Assembly (NCBI GenBank): GCA_021234155.1
Contig: JAJEKV010000193.1
Coordinates: 126,001 to 190,000, forward strand
Reading direction: 5' to 3'
Length of the DNA: 64,000 nt
From: Isoetes taiwanensis
Lineage: Eukaryota; Streptophyta; Lycopodiopsida; Isoetales; Isoetaceae
Position numbers and translations under genes: made by a program. The notes under the pieces are model-generated. The model searched no databases. It worked only from the letters and a program-made list of their open reading frames with translations, and was not told the DNA's origin. Below, piece by piece: positions 43,208 to 51,846 of this stretch. Position 1 is the stretch's first letter. Every line of letters begins with the position of its first letter.

Positions 43208-46090
43208 TCATTCACGGCCAATAATAACTAAGTTGCGCGCTTTGAAATATATTTTCATGAATTCCGCATGGCCAGCTATTGGGCTATTGTGCGTGTCATG
43301 TAGGATCAATTTCCTTACACCTGATGATTCTGGCACACACAACTTGTTCTTATGGTATAACAGGTTGCCTTCCTTCGTATAATGTTTGAAGGCCTCCCGC
43401 TCTTTATCCGTTCTAGCCTCCCTAGAGAGGCTTGCCCATACTTCTCTGAAATCCACATCCGTTGGCAAGGATTCTTCAATCTTCTTACCAAAGTCGCTGG
43501 AGAGCATTGAAATTGCATTGCAATGCACTCTCGTTATCAGGGGATGCCTTAAAAGCGCATCCGCTACCACATTGAGCTTCCCTGGCTTGTAGACTATATT
43601 AAAGTCATACTCTTCATGGAACTCCATCCACCTTCTCTGCCTCAGGTTGAGGTGTGGTTGCGTGAATACATACTGGAGGCTCTGATGATCTGTATCCAAT
43701 TGGAACTTCCTTCCCAAAAGGTAGTGTCTCCAAATTCTTAATGCCCTGACAACCGCAAGCAATTCTTGATCATGGGTGGGGTAGCGCGTTTCGGCGTCGT
43801 TCATCTTCCTGGAATCATACGCTACCACACGCTCTTCTTGCATGAGCACTGCACCTGTAGCTATCTTGCTCGCATCTGTGGCTACAAGCTTATCTTTCTC
43901 TGGGTCTGGCAGGGTTAAGACGGGGGCGGTCGTTAAAGCTTCCTTCAACAATTCAAATCCCTTTTGGGCTTTCTTGTGCCAATGATCTGCCCAATCTTTC
44001 ACTTTTTCCGCCCTCGTCAAGTCTGTTAGCGGGGCCGCTATCTTAGCAAAGTTCTTTACGAACTTCCTGTAGTACCCTGCTAGGCCGAGAAAGCTCCTGA
44101 CCTCATGCACATTCTTCGGCGCCGGCCACTGGATGACGGCTTCAATCTTGGAAGGGTCCGTCGAAATTCCTTCTGCTGAGATCACATGACCAAGATATTC
44201 CACCTTCTCCATTGCGAAGTGGCACTTCGACAACTTGGCGTACAACTGGTGCCTCTTCAACTTCTCTAGCACTCTCCTTAAGTGTTGTACGTGCTCTTCA
44301 AGGGATCTGCTATACACCAAAATGTCATCAAAGAACACAATCACAAAGGTGTCTAAGAACTCCCTGAAGATGTCGTTCATGAGACTCATGAACGTTGTGG
44401 GGGCGTTCGATAATCCGAAAGGCATTACCGTAAACTCATAATGCCCATACCGCGTTCTGAAAGCGGTTTTATGAATATCTTCTTCCTTTATCCGGATCTG
44501 ATGATAGCCTGACCTTAAGTCGATTTTGGAGAAGACCTTTGCTCCTTGAAGCTGATCCATCAAGTCATCCGATCTGGGAAGCGCGTACTTGTTTTTGATG
44601 GTGTGCTTGTTCAACTGCCTATAGTCTATGCACATCCTCAAACTGCCATCCTTCTTCTTAACAAAAAGAATGGGCGCTCCAAATGGCGAGACGCTAGGTC
44701 TAATGAAACCTAGGTCGAGCAACTCCTGCAATTGCTTCTTTAGCTCCGTCAACTCCTGCGTCGTCATTCTGTATGGAGCCTTACTTGTCGGCTTTGTTCC
44801 CGGTTCGAGTGCTATTTCACACTCGACTCCCCTGTAAGGAGAGAGGTGCTCGATCTCATCAGGAAAGAGATCGTGGAATTCCGAGATCAACTGAGCTATT
44901 TGCTTCGGCAACTTGCTGAGCACCTTGTCTTCTTTGCTTTCTTCGGACTCCGGCTCTTCAATCTCAAGCTTGAAGATGTATGCTACTTGCTCGCTCTTGA
45001 TGCACTTGAACAACCGTTTAGAAGACATACACTGCATGATGGGAACAACTTCTTTACCTGTGATCTCAATGATCTTGCCGTCGGGCGTTGGGAAGGTCAC
45101 CTTCCGCTTTCCACAATCAATGATGGCCCCTGCTGGTCCAAGATACTCCATTCCTATGATCAAGTCGTACTTGCCGATGCCCATTACTTCTGCCCCCATC
45201 TGGATATTAATCCCTGGCAAGTCGACGTCGAAGTTGATCCTCTTGCCTGCTGTCTGCCTTACTGCTCCACTTGCTAAAACAATGGGCCTCGGCTTCGACT
45301 TCAGTGGTTTCAACTTCAACATTTCCACCATCCTTGGGGATGCAAAATTATGGCTACTTCCCGAGTCTATCAGGACTATGAAAGACTTGGCCTTGGCCTT
45401 CCCAACTGTGGAAATTACCTTATACTGCCTCTCTGCTTGCTCTGTATCTATTGCGGCAAAGATATGACACTCACCCTGAATGTAGTCGCGGGCTGCCTCG
45501 CCGTCGTCGTCAGACAGGGTGTCCCAATCTCCCAACTCCGCTAGTGCTGCACTCATGACGTAGGGGCAGTTCGCTGTTCTATGGCCTGGCTGGAAGCACC
45601 TGAAGCAAAGCTGCTTTTCTATACACTCCTGCCTCTTCTCCTTGGGCATAGCCTGCAAAAAGGATCGCACTGCTTTGGAGTAGTTTGACCCCTCCTGCTT
45701 GTCCTTGAAGGACACCTGCTTCTTCTCGTGCTGCTTCCCCTGGTTGCCACCATATGGGGCTCTAGCTGGGCCTGGACTGGCTGCCCTAGGGCTATAACTC
45801 CCTGTTGCCTTGCCTTTATCCTGGAAGTACTGCTGCCTCTGCCCGCTATTCTGAGGTCCCGTCCCTTGCAAGCTTATTGCCTTGGACTCCGCTTCTGATA
45901 CTGTCTTAGGGTTTATTGCCCTTACAAGCTTGCGGATCTCATCATTCAGCCCCTCAATATAGCTCTCCACTGCATGCTTTTCACCCAACTTTGGCACATA
46001 CAGCCTTAGCCTCATGAATTCCTCTGTATATTTCTGGACTGATTTGTTCGAAGCCTGAGAGTGCAATAAGCATAAACACTCCTTCTTCAC
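43208..46090 (-). CDS. Gag C-terminus, protease, reverse transcriptase, RNase H (960-codon frame)
   Basis: The long frame starts inside the capsid region ([13 protein letters not shown], residues 21-33). It has zinc knuckle [14 protein letters not shown] (162-175), aspartic protease [10 protein letters not shown] (Asp242), and RT with intact [10 protein letters not shown] (Asp524) and FFDDILVYS (Asp588, Asp589). RNase H follows ([25 protein letters not shown]), then the start of integrase (H...H of the zinc site near [11 protein letters not shown]). The frame is not ATG-initiated: it is probably reached by a frameshift from ORF2, which overlaps by about 110 nt. RT and protease look competent, unlike those of family A. 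Confidence 0.92.
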   Translation of the reverse strand: MKKECLCLLHSQASNKSVQKYTEEFMRLRLYVPKLGEKHAVESYIEGLNDEIRKLVRAINPKTVSEAESKAISLQGTGPQNSGQRQQYFQDKGKATGSYSPRAASPGPARAPYGGNQGKQHEKKQVSFKDKQEGSNYSKAVRSFLQAMPKEKRQECIEKQLCFRCFQPGHRTANCPYVMSAALAELGDWDTLSDDDGEAARDYIQGECHIFAAIDTEQAERQYKVISTVGKAKAKSFIVLIDSGSSHNFASPRMVEMLKLKPLKSKPRPIVLASGAVRQTAGKRINFDVDLPGINIQMGAEVMGIGKYDLIIGMEYLGPAGAIIDCGKRKVTFPTPDGKIIEITGKEVVPIMQCMSSKRLFKCIKSEQVAYIFKLEIEEPESEESKEDKVLSKLPKQIAQLISEFHDLFPDEIEHLSPYRGVECEIALEPGTKPTSKAPYRMTTQELTELKKQLQELLDLGFIRPSVSPFGAPILFVKKKDGSLRMCIDYRQLNKHTIKNKYALPRSDDLMDQLQGAKVFSKIDLRSGYHQIRIKEEDIHKTAFRTRYGHYEFTVMPFGLSNAPTTFMSLMNDIFREFLDTFVIVFFDDILVYSRSLEEHVQHLRRVLEKLKRHQLYAKLSKCHFAMEKVEYLGHVISAEGISTDPSKIEAVIQWPAPKNVHEVRSFLGLAGYYRKFVKNFAKIAAPLTDLTRAEKVKDWADHWHKKAQKGFELLKEALTTAPVLTLPDPEKDKLVATDASKIATGAVLMQEERVVAYDSRKMNDAETRYPTHDQELLAVVRALRIWRHYLLGRKFQLDTDHQSLQYVFTQPHLNLRQRRWMEFHEEYDFNIVYKPGKLNVVADALLRHPLITRVHCNAISMLSSDFGKKIEESLPTDVDFREVWASLSREARTDKEREAFKHYTKEGNLLYHKNKLCVPESSGVRKLILHDTHNSPIAGHAEFMKIYFKARNLVIIGRE

Positions 46091-47294
46091 CCCGGGGGCT
46101 GAACTTGCGGTGTATTACCGCTATTCTCCCATCCAGCAGCAGGGGCAGGTAGTACCTCAGGGACCTGTCATTGTGTGTCGCTGAAGCTTCTCCGCTTGCT
46201 TGGCCTCCAGCTCTATGCCGCCCGGCGTATTCGTCGACTTCTATCTCAGTGAGGTCCCGGTAGTCTTGAATTGTGGCGTCGACTCGCCTGAGGTCGATTC
46301 CTGCTCCTCTTGTTGGAGGTGGTGTCGAAGGCCTGGGCATTAAGATGCTCGTGGTCTTGCCACAGATCCCCATCTGTTCCTGGAGGGCGAGGAACTCCTC
46401 CTCCGTTGGCAGCTCTCGCGCTTCCATCATCTGCCTGATGTTGCTGTAGGCCTGGATGTCTGAAGTCGACTCCCCTGTATAGGTGTCGGCTTCCCTGACT
46501 TGAAGCGGAAAGTCCGAGACTCCCCGGACGATGAAGTCGTCCATGTCGGACTGCCGTAGTTGGTGGAGTAGTTCATCCAATAGGAGCTCCCTCTCCCTGC
46601 ATTCGGGGAGGTTCTGGATGTCGCTGAGGAGTAGATACTCCTCTCCGTTGATGATGATAGGGGCTAGGCTTGTGATGCCTAGCCCAAGTGGGGGAGCAAC
46701 TCTGATGTTCTGCCGGCTCTGCTCGAAGTTGACCAGCTCCTCTTCTGCTTGTCGTCGTTCCTCCTCTGGGTCTAGCTCGGTGTACTCTTCGTCGTCCGAC
46801 TCCTCTTCTTCTTCCCTTCCTTCTTGCTCTTGCTGGTACTGCAAAAGCATCTGCTCTTTGGCTTGGACTGCTATGGGGTCCACCTCCATCGGAGGGATAG
46901 AGGTTGCCCCCATTGGGTTTTCGGCACGGTGGGATAGAAAAATAGCTAGGGCGGCGGTGTAGGAGAAATACTTGGTCCTGTTAGCTGTCAGGACCATGTA
47001 GTCTGGCAGCCTCTGCGCCTTGTTAGTTAAGTACTTGGCGATGTTCGGGACATCACCCAAGGCTGCTTGAAGGGATGGGCGGGGAACAAAATATCCTATG
47101 CAAGGGGGGACCTGGACGAGGGAGGGTCCTACCCTAGCTTGGAACACTGCTAAGACTTGTCTATATGCTGGGGTTGCATTCAGCGTGGCTTGGATATCTA
47201 TTTCTTTCCCAAAGACTTGGAAGATGTCATTGACATCCGCCTCGGCAGCATGGGCACTGGCGCTGTACCATCGCTTGAAGTCAGTAGTGGCCAT
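45981..47294 (-). CDS. ORF2: probable Gag N-terminal region with unrecognised domain (437 aa)
   Basis: It starts [12 protein letters not shown] at 47294, about 114 nt downstream of a TATA box. Residues 1-130 form an unrecognised globular region. Residues 160-195 are very acidic ([21 protein letters not shown]). The end, [13 protein letters not shown]...KFSPRG (about residue 380-400), resembles the part of a retroviral-type capsid that precedes the YTEEF segment of the next frame. Its last 36 codons overlap gag-pol in another frame, consistent with one Gag split by a frameshift. An unrelated accessory gene fused upstream of Gag is the alternative. Confidence 0.6.
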   Translation of the reverse strand: MATTDFKRWYSASAHAAEADVNDIFQVFGKEIDIQATLNATPAYRQVLAVFQARVGPSLVQVPPCIGYFVPRPSLQAALGDVPNIAKYLTNKAQRLPDYMVLTANRTKYFSYTAALAIFLSHRAENPMGATSIPPMEVDPIAVQAKEQMLLQYQQEQEGREEEEESDDEEYTELDPEEERRQAEEELVNFEQSRQNIRVAPPLGLGITSLAPIIINGEEYLLLSDIQNLPECRERELLLDELLHQLRQSDMDDFIVRGVSDFPLQVREADTYTGESTSDIQAYSNIRQMMEARELPTEEEFLALQEQMGICGKTTSILMPRPSTPPPTRGAGIDLRRVDATIQDYRDLTEIEVDEYAGRHRAGGQASGEASATHNDRSLRYYLPLLLDGRIAVIHRKFSPRGEEGVFMLIALSGFEQISPEIYRGIHEAKAVCAKVG

Positions 47295-47407
47295 TGATCT
47301 AGCGAAGAAGAGACTATCAAACAGATGCAGAAGCGCCTCAAGGAGCTGGAAGATCGCCTAAGCAGTCGAGAGCAAACTTGCAGGGTGCTAAATGAGAAAT
47401 GGGGGAC

Positions 47408-47417
47408 CTATTTATAG
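47408..47417 (-). promoter_or_regulatory. TATA box upstream of ORF2 with adjacent telo-box
   Basis: CTATAAATAG on the minus strand lies 114 nt before the ORF2 ATG. An AAACCCTAA telo-box lies next to it (47427-47435), and another telo-like aaaccctaa is near 47518. The leader between TATA and ATG shares CCCCATTTC and AGGCGATCTTC with the leader of the H3-like gene, so the two promoters look related by descent. Confidence 0.6.
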
Positions 47418-47606
47418 AAAAGGGGAAAACCCTAATTTTTGGATGACCTAGAATTTACTGGGATTGGGCGATTCTGATCTATTAAGAGGTGCAATTGAGA
47501 GTTTGAAGACTACTTTTAGGGTTTTAGCATGCTAAGAACAACTAAAGGACCTATTGCAATGACTGGAGATCATTTAGGTATGGCATGGTGAAGAAATTGG
47601 TGCGAG

Positions 47607-47673
47607 GTCTCACACGTTGCGCCCAGACCGATAATGAAAAGTTCATTTTCTGCCCTGGCGCGACGTGTGAGAC
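47607..47673. repeat. 67-nt hairpin HP1 (proximal, ORF2 side)
   Basis: Outer arms gtctcacacgt and acgtgtgagac; inner stem with ATGAA and TTCAT. The GC-rich inner arms are gcgcccag and ctggcgc. It is 200 nt from HP2 and 190 nt upstream of the ORF2 TATA box. Sequence variant gataatgaaaag matches HP3, the proximal hairpin before the H3-like gene. Confidence 0.88.
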
Positions 47674-47806
47674 ATGGGCTCTAAATGGGCTATACTTAAT
47701 CAATTTGGGTGATCTGAGGGTGTAATTCTACTCAACTCGTCGAGTTAGGCAGAATTGACCCCTTATTTGGTCGATTTGGAGCAGTTTTGGGCATTTTTGG
47801 GGCATG

Positions 47807-47873
47807 GTCTCACACGTTGCGCCCAGCCCGAAAATGAGATTCTCATTTTCTGTCCTGGCGCGACGTGTGAGAC
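47807..47873. repeat. 67-nt hairpin HP2 (distal, ORF2 side)
   Basis: Same outer arms as HP1. The inner stem is ATGAGA and TCTCAT around a single T, a compensated change relative to HP1. The variant gaaaatgagattctcat matches HP4. It lies 146 nt beyond the stop codon of the H3-like gene. Confidence 0.88.
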
Positions 47874-48018
47874 ATCGTCTCAATTTTGCTCAAAAACTCC
47901 AATTTGACCAAAACAAAAGCTAGAATTCAATATCTTAACCTGATTAAGCAAGACTAAACATATTATTTACTCCAAAATTTCTTTATATTAACAAAAAATT
48001 CCATTATTTACAAGAAGT

Positions 48019-48855
48019 TCAAGGGCGTTCTCCCTTGATGTGTCTAGCTAAGTGCATATCCTGCCTCATGAGCGTGACCCTCTTCGCGTGAACTGTGCAG
48101 GCCGTCGAATCCTCAAAATGCTGCACTATTTTAAACCTCGCCTCCTCCACAGGGCACAACAACATTTCATCGGTCACCCGCATGTCCGTGTTGTACTCCT
48201 GCATGACTTTTCGGACCAAGCGTTGAAATGGTGCCCGGGGGATCAAGAGTCCGTAACTTCGCTGGAAGTGCCGGATTTCTTTGAGGGCTCTCTGCTCCTT
48301 CTGCTTGCTTTTGGTCCGCTTCTTTCCTGGCGCTCGGGGAGGCTTGGGCTTCGGTGGTGGCGGCTTCAGGGTCTGGCTCTTTGTTGGGTGTCCGCCTTCG
48401 ATGGTTCTCACCCTGTGCTCCTGGTAATAAGCGTTGTATGCCTCCCACTTCTCCATGTAGGCGTTGTGCTCCCTGATCTTCTTCTGATAGACCTTGACGG
48501 GGTCTATCACGTACGCCTCCCGTTGTGGTCGCGGGGCTTTAACTCTGTCCCCGTCGGGCCGAAAAGTGGGGGCTTGGCGCTTTGCGAACATTTCTTCCTC
48601 TGGTGCCACACGCTTTCGGGGTACTTCCTTCGCACGGCCAGGGGTTTGAAGAGCTTGCCCCCTCGTGTTTGGGGGCGTAATCCTCGTCCAGAGTCGGTCG
48701 ATTCGGGGGTCTGCTTTCGCTGATGGCTCATTGATGGCCAGGACCCATCCGGCTCGATTACCAACCTTCACAACTTTTCTCTTGCCCGCCTTAATGCCTT
48801 TGGCCTTCCTCTTCTTCGGCTCATCGGCTGTGCTAGGCTCGTCCTCCGTCTCTTA
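48019..48855 (-). CDS. Histone H3-like protein, linker and histone-fold segment
   Basis: The open frame runs from just after an in-frame TAA near 48857 to the stop at 48019. It begins with a nuclear-localisation-like cluster (PKKRKAKGIKAGKRKV), then a Pro/Lys-rich linker of about 150 residues. The last 89 residues (48022-48290) align end to end with histone H3 from alpha-N to the C-terminus: ALKEIRHFQRS, PFQRLVRK, NTDMR, HFEDSTAC, HAKRVT, LARHIKGER. About half the residues are identical by eye, with no gap and without the longer loop 1 common in CENH3. ORF2 lies downstream, the H3-tail segment upstream. Confidence 0.88.
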
Positions 48856-49109
48856 GTCCCTCCTCTCGGCGCTCTTTGGCTTCATGCTGGCGATGAGCGC
48901 CCAGCGAGGTCTTCTTCTTCAGCCGGGGCTAAGCCCGGTGCCGCTGCTCCTCCCTCTCCTCGGCTTCCTTAGCAGGCGGGCCCAAGCTTGAGTTGTTCTT
49001 CGGTATCGGCTCTCCCTCTCTCCTCGCCGTTCCTCCTTGCTCCTCCTTTTCTTCCTCGGCGATTTCTTGGATTTGCTGCATAATCTCTCGCTCCTGCCTA
49101 TGACCTCCG

Positions 49110-49265
49110 TCACGGCGCTCGGTCCGAAGCGCCTCCTCCTTTGGATGAAGATTCGTCTTGCCGGAAAAGGCGTTCTCGGAGTATCTTCTGAATGAGGGCA
49201 GGGTCGCTGGCGCTGGAAGATTCGCCTCGGCGGGGCTTTCTAGCGGTTTGTTTGGTCCGGGCCAT
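49110..49265 (-). CDS. Histone H3-like protein, N-terminal tail segment
   Basis: From the ATG at 49265 the protein reads MARTKQTARKPRRGESSSAS. After Met removal, residues 1-9 equal histone H3 exactly, including K4 and K9; S10 becomes Pro. The frame stops at 49110. To reach the histone-fold frame one must cross 49110-48857, which needs a frame change plus one or two in-frame stops, or splicing. The crossing region is strongly charged in two frames (SPRKKRRSKEERR, or EIAEEEKEEQ), so it was probably coding. A TATA box lies 100 nt upstream. Confidence 0.85.
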   Translation of the reverse strand: MARTKQTARKPRRGESSSASDPALIQKILRERLFRQDESSSKGGGASDRAP

Positions 49266-49365
49266 GTTCGACGGTTCGCCAATCCGAGCTATGCGCCAGA
49301 AGATCGCCTTGGCAAAAGGAAGCAGATTTTCTAAGGAAGGGACGCGGAAATGGGGAGGTCTAGAT

Positions 49366-49375
49366 CTATTTATAG
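49366..49375 (-). promoter_or_regulatory. TATA box upstream of the H3-like gene
   Basis: CTATAAATAG on the minus strand, identical to the ORF2 box, lies 100 nt before MARTKQ. The leader holds CCTCCCCATTTC and AAGGCGATCTTC in the same order as the ORF2 leader. It suggests a dedicated internal RNA polymerase II promoter rather than reliance on the LTR. Confidence 0.6.
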
Positions 49376-49451
49376 GGGTCGATTTTAGGTCAAACTTCAA
49401 ACTACCTTTTTGGGTCATCTAGAACATCTAAAACACCTAAATCTAAGCATG

Positions 49452-49518
49452 GTCTCACACGTTGCACCCAGCCCGATAATGAAAAGCTCATTTTCTGTCT
49501 TGGCGCGACGTGTGAGAC
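49452..49518. repeat. 67-nt hairpin HP3 (proximal, H3 side)
   Basis: Same length and arms as HP1, with gttgcacc for gttgcgcc in one arm. The inner segment gataatgaaaagctcat is nearly identical to HP1. It lies 77 nt upstream of the TATA box of the H3-like gene. Confidence 0.88.
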
Positions 49519-49660
49519 ATGGTGGGACCCACTGCTAAATTTCATACTAAGCATGTTTCTGGGAATATGATATATTAGTTCTACTAATTCTTAACTCAAA
49601 ATTAGAATTATCAAGTTATTTTACTGTAATTCATGACTTTTTTAATGTTTCAAGCTGAAT

Positions 49661-49727
49661 GTCTCACACGTTGCGCCCAGCCCGAAAATGAGATTCTCAT
49701 TATCTGTCCTGGCGTGACGTGTGAGAC
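49661..49727. repeat. 67-nt hairpin HP4 (distal, H3 side)
   Basis: Same length and outer arms; inner segment gaaaatgagattctcat as in HP2. Start-to-start distance to HP3 is 209 nt, close to the 200 nt between HP1 and HP2. Confidence 0.88.
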
Positions 49728-49861
49728 CACCCTACTTTTTGAAGGTTGGCTCACCAATTTTAGTCTTTTTATGTTTTCATTTATTTTAACTGTTACTAGC
49801 TTAGCATAAACTACAAAAATGAGAAAAAAAATTTCCCATTTTTCGAGGTTTAAGGATCCTA

Positions 49862-49918
49862 TCAAGTTAGTACTACTGGGAACATGGCCAGTGCTTTGCT
49901 CTTGGTCTCCAAGAACAT
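49862..49918 (-). CDS. Short ORF (18 aa) directly after the primer-binding site
   Basis: ATG at 49918 encodes MFLETKSKALAMFPVVLT and stops. It is the first ATG on an LTR-initiated transcript. It may be an upstream ORF limiting translation of downstream genes, or the relic of an original gag start. Too short to judge by itself. Confidence 0.3.
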   Translation of the reverse strand: MFLETKSKALAMFPVVLT

Positions 49919-49919
49919 T

Positions 49920-49931
49920 GCTCTGATACCA
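49920..49931 (-). promoter_or_regulatory. Primer-binding site of the H3-carrying chromovirus
   Basis: On the minus strand, TGGTATCAGAGC lies one base inside the 5' LTR, matching initiator Met-tRNA. It proves the element's orientation (minus strand) and that 49933-51846 is the 5' LTR. Confidence 0.92.
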
Positions 49932-49932
49932 C

Positions 49933-51846
49933 TGTGACGTCCCCTACTCGTATACGGTGCACTCACCGTATACAAACAGGAGTTCATCCCCCATACCAGC
50001 TCCATGCTGATACAGGGCCCTCCACATGACACTGCAACCGTGACGGGTTCCAGTGGGAAGAGTGGAGGGGTCATTTTACCCCGTCTCCCTCAGGGCCTAC
50101 CTAGCTGCGGAAGCGTAAACATACATGTCAGTATACAAAGCATCACATATCCACCTCTAGGGTGGTACATCACATCTGCATAGACAACGATCAGCACAAT
50201 GCATATGGGGAATCCTACCCAAGGCTCAGACTCAAAGGGACGACTGACGGCTTGGGTCTCCAGAGTTCTTTGCAGACAGAATCATGACAATGGATTGGGC
50301 TGGCATAAGAACATGGCATTGGGTTGTCCACTCCATCCGCCCCTCCTGTGCACACTTTGCAGAGTAGGCTGAAAAGTGTCGGGACCTGACTGTAGCCCAC
50401 CGGGTGCATAGCCAAAGGGGCTATTCCTGGGTTGCATCTCCCCAGTCCCGATGGGGCAGGTAGGGATCACTCCCTCTAGATATCTACATGCTGACTCAAG
50501 GTGACTAGAGGGCCACTGCCCGTATTCGACTTGAACCCAATGGAAAGTGTTCATCACTTCACGGGTGTCGAGCCCATGCCTTACCCACACTCAGTGGTAA
50601 GCCATTAGACCTAATCACAATGATCCCCGGTAGCACTAACACACCATAGGGATCGTTCAAGAGTCAGAACACGAACCTCCTTCTAAGCCAGTCTGGCCCC
50701 TTCACCCCAGGGATAGGTTCAATACTGTATACGTTTTATACGTAATACGTATTTTTCGTTTGATACGGCACAAATTTGATGTTTAATACGTCAAAAATAC
50801 GTCCAAAAAAATTTCCGGCGTCGAAAAAATTTCGCGTAAGCGAAACCTTCAGTTTCGCTTACGCGAAAATACGTATTTTTCCCAAAAATACATATTTTTG
50901 GACTTTATACGCCTGAAAAAATAATTTCATACGTACAGAACCTATCCCTGCTTCACCCACAACCAGGTGTGGTTCTTGTGCACAGGCCGAATCTATAGTG
51001 TGCTAGAGGGCTAATCTAGAAGCATCTACTACCAAGCTTTAGGTCTCTACCCCCCTTCCCAATACAAGGAGTTCATAGAGATACATCATCCATATACATC
51101 ACAGAAGAACTAAAGAACTAGATCTAATCTATATCATAGAGTTAGGTTCTTTAGTTAGAGTCTGCTATCTAGAGATCTAGAGGGCTGCTATGGGCAATTT
51201 AATAGGCTAAACCTACTGATTCAATGACTAAAAGATGGTTTAAGCTATTAAATTGCCTAAATACCTGATCCTTGAGTGGCTCCTCCTGACCTGAGTTCGA
51301 CCATCTTGCTGGAATGCTCGAATCAAGGAAAACTAATGGTGCAATTCTCTCAGACAGAGTCTGGGAGGCGGTTTTGGCTCTTGGGGCAGCCAAAACAGAG
51401 TTCTAAAACCCTAGAAACGAAAAATGGGCAAGTTAGGGTTTCCCCTCCTAAATAGACAAGGGGTTGGCTAGGGTTTCCAATTATCCCCTTTAGGCATGTG
51501 GGATAATTGGGAATGGGCCCACTTGCCTTTAATGGCTATGTGGCAAAATGTGCCCACATGGAAAGGTGTGCCCACATTAATGTGCATATTGGTAAATGTG
51601 CACATTAATTGCACACTTGGGTATGGCCCACTTGGCATAAAGTGTCCACATGGGAAAATGTGCACCTAGATAAATGTGCACATGGTTAAATGTGCACATT
51701 AATAAATGCACACTCCTTGCAAGTTGCCCCCTAGGGGCTACCCACCTGGCTACACGTCGGCGTACACGTCAGTCGGGGTGCCGTGTACGCGTGACGAGGC
51801 AGTACAGTATACGTCCTGGGACCGTATACTGTGCTGGAACGTCACA
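49933..51846 (-). mobile_element. 5' LTR of the H3-carrying chromovirus, with hAT insert
   Basis: It runs TGTGACGT (49933) to ACGTCACA (51846). Removing the 243-bp hAT element and its 8-bp duplication leaves 1663 bp, one base from the 3' LTR length. Differences are sparse except in the outer 110 bp (51737-51846), which carry repeated gtatac words absent from the 3' LTR. The right flank GAAAC completes the target duplication. Confidence 0.9.
50708..50950. mobile_element. Non-autonomous hAT-like transposon (MITE), short form
   Basis: CAGGGATAGGTTC and GAACCTATCCCTG ends bound 243 bp, flanked by cttcaccc on both sides (50700-50707, 50951-50958). The 3' LTR has a single cttcaccc at the same place, giving a native empty site that proves the 8-bp duplication. 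Ends match the element at 2401-3077. It is younger than the retrotransposon insertion, or at least than its last LTR synthesis. Confidence 0.95.

Larger units (their letters stand above)
39451..51846 (-). mobile_element. Complete chromovirus carrying a histone H3-like gene (12.4 kb)
   Basis: Both LTRs begin TGTGACGT and end ACGTCACA. The whole is bracketed by GAAAC (39446-39450 and 51847-51851), a perfect 5-bp target duplication, so it is one insertion. Order on the minus strand: 5' LTR, primer-binding site, H3-like gene, ORF2 (probable Gag N-terminus), gag-pol, integrase with chromodomain, polypurine tract, 3' LTR. Two internal TATA modules and four 67-nt hairpins lie in the spacers. LTRs are largely about 98% alike where compared, suggesting a young insertion, although pol and the H3-like gene have frameshifts. 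Confidence 0.92.

Noticed and set aside
44913-45467. Long plus-strand open frames opposite gag-pol (also 46531-46962 and 48052-48723)
   Set aside because: They are antisense shadows of strongly supported minus-strand coding sequence and show no domain of their own.
48019-48855. CENH3 (centromeric H3) identity
   Set aside because: The tail is canonical H3 over residues 1-9 and loop 1 is not extended, unlike typical CENH3. A phylogeny would be needed to exclude it fully.
48019-49265. Idea that the H3-like sequence is an ordinary host histone gene or retrocopy
   Set aside because: It lies wholly between the primer-binding site and gag of one insertion with a perfect target duplication, has no poly(A) or own duplication, and has a very long linker unlike host H3. 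A capture long ago remains likely.
47607-49727. CRISPR array
   Set aside because: The four repeats are palindromic, 67 nt long, unevenly spaced by 133-1579 bp, and lie in a plant retrotransposon; no spacer structure.
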